8,803 nt of DNA from Coriobacteriales bacterium (GTDB taxonomy: Bacteria; Actinomycetota; Coriobacteriia; Coriobacteriales; CADBOM01): contig JAFWGD010000049.1 in assembly GCA_017515355.1 (NCBI GenBank), forward strand, positions 1 through 8,803, written 5' to 3'. A model generated the notes under the pieces. That model saw only the letters and a list, made by a program, of their open reading frames with translations, ran no database searches and was not told the origin of the DNA. Below, piece after piece: positions 1-7,281 of the stretch. The position numbers and the translations under genes are program-made. Positions within the stretch are counted from its first letter, which is position 1. Each line of letters opens with the position of its first letter.

Positions 1-238
1 AGACCTTGTACATCTCGCGGACGCCCTCGGGGATGTCGATGTAGGCGGTGTCGTCATCGAGTTCCTGGCGGACGAGCTCATCGCAGAACACCGGGGAAAT
101 ATGCTCGAATTCGGCGACTACGCCGTTCGGGAGCCTCATGGGCTCGGGCTTGACGGTCATGTCGGCGCGAACGTTATACCATTGCGTAGGAATCTGGTCT
201 TCGTTCAGATAGATGCGATACGGGTTTTTCTCTGCCAT
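1..238 (-). CDS. trpB: TrpB2-type tryptophan synthase beta chain, PLP-dependent (5' part only)
   Basis: The gene reads leftward from an ATG at 238-236 and leaves the window after 79 codons, so the PLP-binding lysine and the rest of an enzyme of roughly 450 residues are not visible. The visible N-terminus begins MAEKNPYRIYLNEDQIPTQW, continues YNVRADM, then has PVFCDELVRQELDDDTAYID and IPEGVREMYKV. The 'YRIYL...P..WYN..AD' opening and the 'PVF...L..QE' block are typical of the TrpB2 branch, which carries an N-terminal extension that classical TrpB1 lacks. The family joins indole (or indole from a TrpA partner) with serine to make tryptophan in the cytoplasm. A Shine-Dalgarno AAAGG lies about 8 nt before the ATG. 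The leader upstream is a T-box with a tryptophan specifier, which independently supports the call. A TrpB-like PLP enzyme with another indole-related role cannot be excluded from this fragment. Confidence 0.87.
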   Translation of the reverse strand, partial: MAEKNPYRIYLNEDQIPTQWYNVRADMTVKPEPMRLPNGVVAEFEHISPVFCDELVRQELDDDTAYIDIPEGVREMYKV

Positions 239-329
239 TTTCCTAACCTTTCACTATGCGCGGATGCCCTTGCATCCACTTAGCCAGACGTTCCTATGCC
301 TGACTCGAACCCAATCTTTGGTCAGGAAC

Positions 330-365
330 AAAAAAGCCGTCCCTGACTTCTTGTCAAGGACGGGC
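330..365 (-). terminator. Intrinsic terminator of the trp T-box (regulated attenuator)
   Basis: On the minus strand a 5' arm GCCCGTCCTTGAC (365-353), loop AAGAA and 3' arm GTCAGGGACGGC (347-336) form a strong hairpin followed directly by six T (335-330). The 5' arm contains the CCTT that the T-box motif needs for the antiterminator, so this is the off state of the riboswitch rather than an end-of-gene terminator. It lies about 90 nt before the trpB2 start. Between it and the start are two further small hairpins: CCTGAC/GTCAGG (326-321 with 304-299) and GGATGC/GCATCC (277-262). Their roles are unknown. Confidence 0.9.
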
Positions 366-590
366 TTGATAAAGCTCGCGGTGCCACCTTGATTCGCAGC
401 CTTGCTGCGCACTCTGAGGATGCAATCACATCCCGGGCAACTGACGCGTGCCCTTACGTCGCGGATAATTAGCTCTCGCTGTTCCCCACGCCCTCCGCGG
501 CCCATTTGATGGCTTGCGTTCTACCAGGCTCCCAGCTACCCCGGCTCTCTGTGAGTGCACGACCACCGTTACTTCCGCTTCAACGGTTTG
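330..590 (-). promoter_or_regulatory. T-box riboswitch with tryptophan (UGG) specifier, controlling trpB2
   Basis: This leader should bind uncharged tRNA-Trp and allow read-through into trpB2. All landmarks are visible on the minus strand. Stem I: lower helix GCGG (578-575) with CCGC (500-497); AGTA motif of the specifier loop at 573-570; upper helix GGTGG (567-563) with CCATC (512-508); AGAGAG at 550-545; apical GCTGGGAG-type loop. The specifier codon TGG is at 504-502, opposite the AGTA motif. A Stem II pseudoknot is supported by GGGCA (453-449) with TGCCC (439-435), and GACG (460-457) with CGTC (446-443). Stem III is CGCAGC-AAG-GCTGCG (409-395). The T-box motif AAGGTGGCACCGCG lies at 390-377. 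Its UGGC bulge expects a tRNA with discriminator base G, as bacterial tRNA-Trp has. AAGG (390-387) can pair with CCTT (359-356) in the terminator 5' arm, giving exclusive antiterminator and terminator states. The exact 5' end is uncertain. Confidence 0.93.
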
Positions 591-608
591 GCTTATTCGG
601 TTGCGGTT

Positions 609-637
609 ATGTTATTCCTGTTCGCGTTCGAGCGCAA
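609..637 (-). promoter_or_regulatory. Candidate promoter for the trp T-box and trpB2
   Basis: On the minus strand TTGCGC (637-632) and TAACAT (614-609) are separated by 17 nt. Initiation about 7 nt downstream would place the transcript start near 602, shortly before Stem I, which is where a T-box promoter is expected. Both hexamers are imperfect (3 of 6 and 4 of 6 consensus positions), so the position rather than the sequence is the main argument. Confidence 0.35.
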
Positions 638-730
638 GAAGAAAATAATGAACGGCCGAAAAGCTATTGGGGAAAAACTTTTGCACGAGCCGCGTTTGAA
701 GCGGAATTTGCACCCCTTGCGGCGGTTTTG

Positions 731-824
731 TGAGTACACTAGCAGGAGGGAAATAGCATGCCGCTCACCGCGGGCGAGCGGTTTGGAATGCTGAAACGAT
801 CTCCAGATCATCGGGAGGAATGCC
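731..824 (+). promoter_or_regulatory. Leader of the enoate reductase gene: possible -10, two inverted repeats, ribosome binding site
   Basis: TACACT (735-740) preceded by TG at 731-732 resembles a -10 element without a clear -35. Downstream are two inverted repeats: CCGCTC (761-766) with GAGCGG (776-781) around a CCGCGG core, and GATCT-CC-AGATC (798-809). The second ends four bases before the Shine-Dalgarno GGAGG (814-818), which sits 6 nt before the ATG at 825. Another strong Shine-Dalgarno, GGAGGG (745-750), sits 7 nt before an ATG at 758 whose frame is not that of the reductase. The inverted repeats could be operators or RNA hairpins; no regulator gene is visible nearby. The stretch from about 640 to 730 holds nothing else I can name. 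Confidence 0.35.
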
Positions 825-2790
825 ATGAAGTACAAGGCCTTGTTCGAACCTGTGAAGTTCGGGAAGCTCGAGTTGCCCAACCGCTTCGCGATGTGCGCGA
901 TGGGGCCGATCGGCCTCGGAGACGCGCAGGGAGGATTCAACCAACGCGGCGTCGACTACTACGTCGAGCGCGCCAAGGGCGGTACCGGCCTGATCATCAC
1001 CGGCGTCAACCATGCGGACAACGAGTTCGAGCATCATGAGGTTCCGTCAACTCCGTCGCCGACGATCAATCCTCCGTACTTCATCCGCACCACGCGCGAG
1101 ATGACCGAGCGCATCCACGCCTACGGCTCCTTGATATTCCTGCAGATCTCCGCGGGATTCGGTCGCGTATTCGCCGAGTTCCCCGAGGGCGATCTGCCGA
1201 TTTCCGCCTCGCCGACGATGAACCGATTCTTCGACGTGCGCTGCCGCCCGCTCGAGCGCCACGAAATCCACAGCATCGTGCGCAAGATGGGTCAGGCTGC
1301 GGCAACCGCCAAGAAGGCGGGCTTCGATGGAGTCCAGATCCACGCGGTTCACGAGGGCTACCTGCTCGACCAGTTCGCAATCTCCTTCTTCAACCAGCGC
1401 ACCGACGAGTACGGCGGCTCGCTGGAGAATCGTCTGCGCTTCGCCCGCGAAGTGGTCGAGGAGATCAAGAGGGTCTGCGGCCAGGACTACCACGTCTCGC
1501 TGCGCTATTCGCCGAAGAGCTTCATCAAGGATTGGCGCGTCGGAGGCCTTCCTGGCGAGGAGTTCGAGGAGAAGGGCCGAGACGTCGAGGAGGGCGTCGA
1601 GGCTGCCAAGCTGCTCGTCAGCTATGGCTACGACAGCCTCGATGTGGACGTCGGCTGCTACGACGCATGGTATTGGAACCATCCGCCGATGTACCAGGAG
1701 AAGGGCCTCTATCGCAAGTACGCGAAGCTGATCAAGGATGCCGTCGATGTGCCCGTCATCTGCGCTGGGCGCATGGACGATCCCGACATGGCCCTCGAGG
1801 CGATCGAGAACGGCACTTGCGACGTGATCGGACTCGCGCGTCCGCTTCTTGCCGATCCGGACTACGTCAACAAGCTGCGCGCCGACGATGTCGAGGGAAT
1901 CCGTCCGTGCCTGAGCTGCCATGAGGGATGTCTTGGGCGCATGGTCCACTACAAGCGCATCAACTGCGCAGTCAACCCTACGTGCGCCCGCGAGCGCTAC
2001 ACGCGTCTCGTGCCCACTTGCACCCCCAAGCGCGTGCTGATCGCCGGTGGAGGTCCAGCTGGCATGGAGGCTGCGCGCGTACTCAAGATCCGAGGCCACG
2101 AGCCGGTTCTGTGCGAGGCGTCCGATAGGCTCGGAGGCAACCTCATCCCTGGCGGCGTGCCCGACTTCAAGGAAGACGACCATCACCTGATCAGGTGGTA
2201 CGAGGGCCAGCTTAAGCGTTCGCCTGAACACCAAGGTCGATGCTGCGATGGCCGAGGGATTCGACAACGTGATCGTCGCGACGGGCTCCAGACCGAAGCG
2301 CTTTCCGCTCGGAGCCGCGCAGATCAGCGTTGCCGAGGAGGTCCTCAACGGGCAGGTCGAGGTCGGAAGCGACGTTGCGATCATCGGTGGAGGGCTCGTC
2401 GGCTGCGAGCTTGCGCTGTGGCTCGCCAACGAGGGCAAGGGCGTCACGATCGTCGAGCAGCTCGAAGACATCCTCGCGCTCAACGGTCCGCTATGCCCCG
2501 CCAATTTCGAGATGCTCCGAGCGTTGCTCGACTTCAAGGGCGTGCGCATCATCTGCGGCGCGACGGCCAAGGGCTACGAGGCTGGCGCGCTGATCGTCGG
2601 CACGGCCGATGGCGACATCGAGGTCAAGGCGGACAACGTCGTCGAATGCGTTGGCTACACGCCGAACAGCGATCTCTTCGAGGACCTGCGCTACGGCAAG
2701 GCGAAGGTGAACAAGATCGGAGACTCGCGCGGCGTTGCGAACATCATGAACGCGATCTGGGATGCATACGAGCTGGCGAGCACCATCTAG
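825..2790 (+). pseudogene. Old Yellow Enzyme/2-enoate reductase family NAD(P)H:flavin oxidoreductase, frame broken near 2212-2220
   Basis: The protein starts MKYKALFEPVKFGKLELPNR and has the BaiCD/BaiH, 2,4-dienoyl-CoA reductase and daidzein-reductase type layout. An FMN-binding TIM barrel (about residues 1-350) contains QIHAVHEGYLLDQF with H173 and H176, then NQRTDEYGGSLENRLRF. An Fe-S motif CX2CX3CX11C follows (C362, C365, C369, C381). A dinucleotide fold begins RVLIAGGGPAG (about 403-413). Such enzymes pass electrons from NAD(P)H through FAD and Fe-S to FMN and reduce activated C=C bonds. The first frame is good to QLK (codon 464). The family sequence then resumes in the next frame as SVRLNTKVDAAMAEGFDNVI, with a second fold VAIIGGGLVGCELAL, and ends at the TAG at 2788-2790. 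Total span is about 655 codons, normal for the family. As written, neither half is a full enzyme: the first frame keeps the barrel and Fe-S site and gains an unrelated tail. It may be a real recent pseudogene or a sequence error. Substrate unknown. Confidence 0.83.
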
Positions 2791-2819
2791 CTGCTGAGAC
2801 CGAGTCTATCGATAAAGAT

Positions 2820-2847
2820 CAGGGGCGTGCAGAATCGCACGCCCCTG
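2820..2847. terminator. Probable bidirectional terminator between convergent genes
   Basis: CAGGGGCGTGC (2820-2830), a 6-nt loop AGAATC and GCACGCCCCTG (2837-2847) give a perfect 11-bp stem. It lies between the stop of the enoate reductase gene (2790) and the stop of carB (2880), which converge on it. Neither side has a proper T tract (GATTATC on the plus strand, ATCTTTATC on the minus strand), so termination strength is uncertain, but placement and symmetry suit a shared terminator. Confidence 0.7.
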
Positions 2848-2879
2848 GATTATCATGGCGGACTGCCTGCGCTGCTCGC

Positions 2880-5800
2880 TCACTCGGAGTCAATCGTCGA
2901 GACTCCGATCGTGAGCTCTTCCAGAACGTCGAGCACCAGCCGTACTGTGTCGAGCGACGTGAGCATCGTCGTGTTGTTCTGTGCAGCGCAACGGCGAATT
3001 GCCACGCCGTCGCCGTAGTGCACTCCGCTCAAAATCGCGCGCGTGTTGATTACGTAGCTCACGTATCCTGCGCGAATCGAGTCGAGCACCTCCTCGCTTT
3101 CCTCGCTCGGTTTATGCCGTATGCGCGTGCGGATTCCGTGTTCCCTCAGCACCTCTCCCGTAAGCGATGTGGCTTCGATGTTGAAGCCCATGTCGTAGAA
3201 CCTCCTGACCAGCGGGACGGTCTCCTCCTTGTCCTCGTCTGCCACGCTGACCAGCACCGTGCCATAGTTGGGCAGCGAGAGCCCTGCGGCTATCATCGCT
3301 TTGAAGGCTGCCCTGTGCAGCTTCTTGTCGTAGCCGATCGCCTCTCCAGTAGACTTCATCTCGGGCGAGAGATACGCGTCCATGCCCTGCAGCTTGGAAA
3401 ACGAGAACGCGGGCACCTTCACATAGAAGCGATCCTTCTCAGCTGGATAGCGCACGGAGATTCCCTGCTCCTCCAAGGAGATTCCGAGCATCACCAGCGT
3501 GCCGATGTCTGCAAGCGAGTAGCCAGTTGCCTTTGAGAGGAACGGGACGGTGCGCGAGGAGCGCGGATTGACCTCGATGACATAGACCCTCTCGTCGCTG
3601 TCGACGATGAACTGGATGTTGAAGAGTCCGACGATTCCTATTCCCAATCCGAGCCTTTCGGTATAGTCGAGAATGGTTTGCTTGACGTTGTCGGAGAGGC
3701 TGTACGGGGGATAGACGCTGATCGAATCGCCCGAATGGATGCCTGTTCTCTCGACGAGTTCCATGATTCCTGGCACGAATACACGCTGGCCATCGCAGAC
3801 GGCATCCACTTCCACCTCCTTGCTGCGAATGTACTTGTCGACTAGCACCGGCTTGTCCTCATCGACCGCAACCGCTGTCTTGAGGTAGTCCCACATCGAC
3901 TTTTCCTTCGCCACGATCTGCATGGCGCGCCCGCCTAGCACGAAGCTCGGGCGGACGAGGACTGGATAGCCGATTCTCTGAGCGGCCTCGATACCCGCTT
4001 CCACGCTCGTGACCGCTTCGCCTTCGGGCTGCGGGATGCCGAGTTCGAGCAACAGCCTCTCGAATAAATCGCGGTTCTCGGCGCGATCGATCGCCTCGCA
4101 GTCCGTTCCGATGATCCTCGCTCCGCGCTTCTTGAGCGGTTCGGCGAGGTTGATCGCCGTCTGTCCGCCCAGCGTCACGATCACGCCTTCTGGCTGCTCC
4201 AAATCGATGATGTTCATCACGTCCTCTGGGAAGAGCGGCTCGAAGTAGAGTTTGTCGGAGCAGGTATAGTCTGTCGAGACCGTCTCGGGATTGTTGTTGA
4301 TGAGGATCGCCTCGTAGCCCGCGCGCTGGAGGGTCTGAATCGCATGTACCGTCGAGTAGTCGAACTCCACTCCCTGGCCGATGCGGATTGGACCGGAGCC
4401 CAGAACTATGATCTTGCGCTTGTCAGAGACGATCGACTCGTTGTCTTCCTCGTAGGTCGAGTAGAAGTAGGGGATGTAGCTGTCGAATTCGGAAGCACAG
4501 GAGTCGATCATCTTGTAGACTGGGATGATTCCGCTTTCCTTGCGGAAGGAGGTGACGCTCAGCTCGTCAGCCTTCCATAGCAGCGCAATCTCTCTGTCCG
4601 AGAAGCCGAGCCTCTTGGCAGCTTTCAGCGCCTCGGGGTCGAATGGTCGAGCCTTGGCCTCCTCCTCCGCCTGCGTGATGTGTCGGATTCCGCGCAGGAA
4701 GAAGCGGTCGATTCCGGTTATCTCGGCGATCGCGTCCACTTCGCATCCACGCCATAGGAGCTCCGCGATGGCGTAGATGCGGTCGTCGGTGCCGATCTTC
4801 ACGTAGTCGATCAGCTCTTGCGTTCCCATGTCGTCGAACTTCGCCATGTAGATGTGGAAGGTGCCGATCTCCAGCGAGCGGATTCCCTTGAGCAGGCTCT
4901 CTTCGAAGGTTCGCCCTATGCTCATAACCTCGCCGGTCGCCTTCATCTGCGTGGATAGCGAGTTATTGGCATCTGCGAACTTGTCGAAGGGGAAGCGCGG
5001 CAGCTTGGTGACGATGTAGTCGAGCGCCGGCTCGAAGGATGCGGGTGTGTTGGCCAGGCGAATCTCGTCGAGCGTCATGCCTACCCCGATCTTCGCGGAG
5101 ACTCGTGCGATGGGGTACCCGCTCGCCTTGGAGGCCAGCGCGGATGAGCGGGAGACGCGTGGATTGACCTCGATCAGATAGTACTGGAACGAGTTGGGAT
5201 CGAGCGCGAACTGCACGTTGCAACCGCCCTCTATCTTCAACGCGCGGATGATTCTCAGCGCGCTGTCGCGCAGCATGTGGTATTCCTTGTTGGTCAGCGT
5301 CTGGGATGGGCAGACGACGATGGAGTCGCCAGTGTGGATTCCGACGGGATCGAGGTTCTCCATGTTGCAGACCGCAATCGCGGTGTCATTGGCATCTCGA
5401 ATGACCTCGTACTCGATCTCCTTGAAGCCCTTGACGCTCTTTTCGACGAGAACCTGGTTGACCGGAGATAGTTCAAGCGCATTCTTCATCATCGGCACGA
5501 GCTCTTCAGGGGTGTCGACGAAGCCGCCGCCAGTTCCGCCGAGGGTGAACGCGGGGCGCAGCACGACTGGGTAGCCGATTCGTTGCGCAACCTCGAGGCC
5601 CTCCTCGATGGTGGAGGCGATCTCCGAGGGCAGGATGGGCTCGCCGAGGCTCTCGCAGAGGTGCTTGAATCTGTCGCGGTCTTCAGCCTGCTCGATCGAC
5701 TCACGGCGCGTACCCAGCAACTCAACGCGGCATTCCGCGAGGACTCCCTTCTTCTCAAGCTGGATTGCGAGGTTGAGCCCGGTCTGTCCTCCGATGTTGG

Positions 5801-6062
5801 GGAGAATCGCATCCGGCCGCTCGTAGCGGATGATCTTGGCAACGTATTCGAGCGTCAGCGGTTCCATGTAGACCTTGTCCGCGATGGATCTGTCGGTCAT
5901 GATCGTGGCTGGGTTGGAGTTGCAGAGCACGACCTCGTAGCCCTCCTCCTTCAGCGCCAAGCAGGCCTGCGCGCCCGAATAGTCGAATTCGGCGGCTTGC
6001 CCGATTACGATGGGGCCGGAGCCGATTACGAGGATCTTGTGGAGATCCGTTCTCTTAGGCAT
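2880..6062 (-). CDS. carB: Carbamoyl phosphate synthetase large subunit
   Basis: This 1060-residue protein has the full length and internal duplication of CarB. It makes carbamoyl phosphate from bicarbonate, two ATP and ammonia delivered by CarA, for pyrimidine and arginine synthesis in the cytoplasm. The first half opens KILVIGSGPIVIGQAAEFDY (from about residue 9), with ATP-grasp motifs RPAFTLGGTGGG (169-180) and EVNPRVSRSSALASKASGYP (298-317). An oligomerisation region covers about 400-550. The second half repeats the pattern: KIIVLGSGPIRIGQGVEFDY (550-569), RPSFVLGGRAM (704-714), EVNPRSSRTVPFLSKATGYS (830-849). The C-terminal MGS-like allosteric domain spans about 935-1060, with VINTRA near 1004-1009. 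The ATG at 6062 overlaps the end of carA by 8 bp and has a G-rich Shine-Dalgarno (GGAAGGGGG) inside carA, so the pair is cotranscribed and probably translationally coupled. No key motif is missing. Confidence 0.98.
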   Translation of the reverse strand: MPKRTDLHKILVIGSGPIVIGQAAEFDYSGAQACLALKEEGYEVVLCNSNPATIMTDRSIADKVYMEPLTLEYVAKIIRYERPDAILPNIGGQTGLNLAIQLEKKGVLAECRVELLGTRRESIEQAEDRDRFKHLCESLGEPILPSEIASTIEEGLEVAQRIGYPVVLRPAFTLGGTGGGFVDTPEELVPMMKNALELSPVNQVLVEKSVKGFKEIEYEVIRDANDTAIAVCNMENLDPVGIHTGDSIVVCPSQTLTNKEYHMLRDSALRIIRALKIEGGCNVQFALDPNSFQYYLIEVNPRVSRSSALASKASGYPIARVSAKIGVGMTLDEIRLANTPASFEPALDYIVTKLPRFPFDKFADANNSLSTQMKATGEVMSIGRTFEESLLKGIRSLEIGTFHIYMAKFDDMGTQELIDYVKIGTDDRIYAIAELLWRGCEVDAIAEITGIDRFFLRGIRHITQAEEEAKARPFDPEALKAAKRLGFSDREIALLWKADELSVTSFRKESGIIPVYKMIDSCASEFDSYIPYFYSTYEEDNESIVSDKRKIIVLGSGPIRIGQGVEFDYSTVHAIQTLQRAGYEAILINNNPETVSTDYTCSDKLYFEPLFPEDVMNIIDLEQPEGVIVTLGGQTAINLAEPLKKRGARIIGTDCEAIDRAENRDLFERLLLELGIPQPEGEAVTSVEAGIEAAQRIGYPVLVRPSFVLGGRAMQIVAKEKSMWDYLKTAVAVDEDKPVLVDKYIRSKEVEVDAVCDGQRVFVPGIMELVERTGIHSGDSISVYPPYSLSDNVKQTILDYTERLGLGIGIVGLFNIQFIVDSDERVYVIEVNPRSSRTVPFLSKATGYSLADIGTLVMLGISLEEQGISVRYPAEKDRFYVKVPAFSFSKLQGMDAYLSPEMKSTGEAIGYDKKLHRAAFKAMIAAGLSLPNYGTVLVSVADEDKEETVPLVRRFYDMGFNIEATSLTGEVLREHGIRTRIRHKPSEESEEVLDSIRAGYVSYVINTRAILSGVHYGDGVAIRRCAAQNNTTMLTSLDTVRLVLDVLEELTIGVSTIDSE

Positions 6063-7152
6063 GGTTTCGACCCCCTTCCATCAGGCGGATGAAGCGGTCG
6101 AAGAGGTGTGTGCTATCCTGCGGCCCAGGTGAGCTTTCAGGGTGGTACTGCACGCTGAACACTCTGTCGCGCTCGCATCTCATGCCTTCGACGGTCTCGT
6201 CGAGCAGGTTTCGGTGAGTCACCACAAGCGGAGTCTTCTCCATGCTCTTCTCGTCCACCGCATAGGAATGGTTTTGCGAGGTGATTTCGATGCGCCCGGT
6301 GTCCAGATCCTTCACGGGATGGTTGCCCCCGCGGTGGCCGAACTTCAGCTTGTATGTCTGCGCCCCGTAGGCCAGCGAGAGAATCTGGTGGCCAAGGCAG
6401 ATTCCGAATATCGGGCGGAAGCCCAGTAGCGAACGTATGCTGCCGATTGTTTCCGGCACATCCTGAGGATCGCCTGGTCCGTTGGAGATGAAGATGCCGT
6501 CGGGCTGAAGGCTGCGGATCGCATCGGCCGACGTGTCCCATGGGACGATCGTCACGCGACAGCCGCGCTTTACGAGCGATCGGACGATGTTGAGCTTGAT
6601 TCCGCAGTCGATTGCGACGACGCGGAGTCCGTTGTTGCCCTGTCCGGCTTCCCATGGCTCTCGGCAGCTTACTCGTGGCACCGAGTCCGTCGGCAGGGTG
6701 AATTCGCTCAGCTTTTGCAGGCTGGCTTCCAACGGCGCATCCGCGCTGGTCAGAAGTGCGATTCGGCTTCCATGATCGCGGATCGAGCGCGTCAGCTTCC
6801 GAGTGTCGACATTGCTGATTCCGACGATTCCATACTGCTCCATAACCTCGCCGAGCGACTTCTCTGCTCGGAAGCTCGAGGGCTCCTCGGTGTACTGGCG
6901 GACTATGAGCGCGCCGATCGTCGGGGTCTCGGTCTCGTAGTCATCTGCTGCCATCCCGTAGTTGCCGACCAGCGGGTAGGTCATGACCACGGCCTGGTCG
7001 GTATAGGATGGGTCGGAGAGGATCTCCTGGTAGCCCACCATCGAGGTGTTGAAGACGAGCTCGAGGATCTTCTCTGCTTCGGAACCGAAGGAATAGCCGT
7101 AGTATTCCTGCCCATCTTCGAGAACGATCTTTCGATTCGGACGATACTCCAC
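6055..7152 (-). CDS. carA: Carbamoyl phosphate synthetase small (glutamine amidotransferase) subunit
   Basis: CarA hydrolyses glutamine and channels the ammonia to CarB. The N-terminal domain contains VLEDGQEYYGYSFGSE and ELVFNTSMVGYQEILSDPSY, as in known CarA proteins. The C-terminal class I amidotransferase domain (from about residue 177) has ISNGPGDPQ, the nucleophile cysteine in FGICLGHQ (C252) and the His/Glu pair in QYHPES (H337, E339); all catalytic residues are present. I chose GTG at 7152-7150 (365 residues) because AAAGGG at 7167-7162 lies 9 nt upstream. A GTG two codons earlier, at 7158, is in frame but only 3 nt from that sequence, so the protein may instead have 367 residues. The gene ends with TAA at 6055, overlapping carB. 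It is the first gene of the operon, downstream of a strong promoter and an attenuator-like hairpin. Confidence 0.97.
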   Translation of the reverse strand: MEYRPNRKIVLEDGQEYYGYSFGSEAEKILELVFNTSMVGYQEILSDPSYTDQAVVMTYPLVGNYGMAADDYETETPTIGALIVRQYTEEPSSFRAEKSLGEVMEQYGIVGISNVDTRKLTRSIRDHGSRIALLTSADAPLEASLQKLSEFTLPTDSVPRVSCREPWEAGQGNNGLRVVAIDCGIKLNIVRSLVKRGCRVTIVPWDTSADAIRSLQPDGIFISNGPGDPQDVPETIGSIRSLLGFRPIFGICLGHQILSLAYGAQTYKLKFGHRGGNHPVKDLDTGRIEITSQNHSYAVDEKSMEKTPLVVTHRNLLDETVEGMRCERDRVFSVQYHPESSPGPQDSTHLFDRFIRLMEGGRNHA

Positions 7153-7175
7153 TGTCACGCGCCCTTTCTTGCCAT

Positions 7176-7222
7176 AAAAGAAAAAAGCGCTTCAGGGGGC
7201 GCGAATCGCCCTGCTGAAACGC
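7176..7222 (-). terminator. Intrinsic terminator in the carAB leader, probable attenuator
   Basis: On the minus strand GCGTTTCAG (7222-7214) pairs with CTGAAGCGC (7195-7187), and inside it GGGCG pairs with CGCCC. Six T follow (7186-7181), then CTTTT. It begins only about 10 nt after the predicted transcription start and lies about 25 nt before carA, so it should terminate transcription before the operon. No gene on this strand ends upstream of it, which argues for attenuation rather than gene-end termination. On the plus strand the same hairpin is followed only by an interrupted T-rich run and also has no gene to terminate. Confidence 0.82.
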
Positions 7223-7238
7223 CTTTGTTTCTTCAACG

Positions 7239-7266
7239 ATTATAATGCTGCACATAGGCTGGTCAA
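7239..7266 (-). promoter_or_regulatory. carA: carAB promoter (sigma-70 type)
   Basis: On the minus strand TTGACC (7266-7261; 5 of 6 consensus) and a perfect TATAAT (7244-7239) are separated by 16 nt. Initiation is expected around 7231-7233. This gives a leader of about 80 nt consisting mostly of the terminator hairpin. The strength of the promoter fits a leader where output is set by read-through. I saw no PyrR-type AGAGAGG binding element or arginine operator. Confidence 0.85.
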
Positions 7267-7281
7267 TCGGAAACATGCGCA

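Noticed and set aside
290..329. tRNA-like GGTTCGAGTC near 309 (minus strand) between the T-box terminator and trpB2.
   Set aside because: It resembles a T-loop, but there is no acceptor, D or anticodon arm around it; it forms the loop of a simple CCTGAC/GTCAGG hairpin.
254..505. Open frame of 83 codons on the minus strand beginning at the ATG of the CAAATGGGCC segment.
   Set aside because: It lies wholly inside the T-box leader and crosses its terminator; the ATG overlaps the specifier codon. The structured RNA explains the sequence.
573..706. TTGAAGCGGAA present at 696-706 and inverted at 573-583.
   Set aside because: One copy is part of T-box Stem I and the other lies in the divergent promoter region; 11 bases with no further extension is weak evidence for a shared site.
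758..1039. Open frame of 93 codons with a good Shine-Dalgarno, overlapping the start of the reductase gene.
   Set aside because: After about 22 codons it is an out-of-frame reading of the reductase and becomes arginine-rich, as GC-rich shadow frames do. Kept only as a possible upstream start site.
1047..2570. Long antisense open frame of 507 codons on the minus strand.
   Set aside because: It is the complement of the enoate reductase gene, shows no recognisable domain, and is a common by-product of GC-rich codon use. It spans the frame break only because antisense frames there are free of stops.
2221..3536. Continuation of the first reductase frame as an open reading frame past 2220 to 3536.
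   Set aside because: After the frame break it is low-complexity and Arg/Gln-rich, out of frame with the conserved FAD/NAD domain, and then antisense to carB.
7155..7175. Six-codon frame MARKGA whose TGA overlaps the GTG at 7158.
   Set aside because: No ribosome binding site precedes its ATG, and it falls just after the terminator T tract; probably chance.
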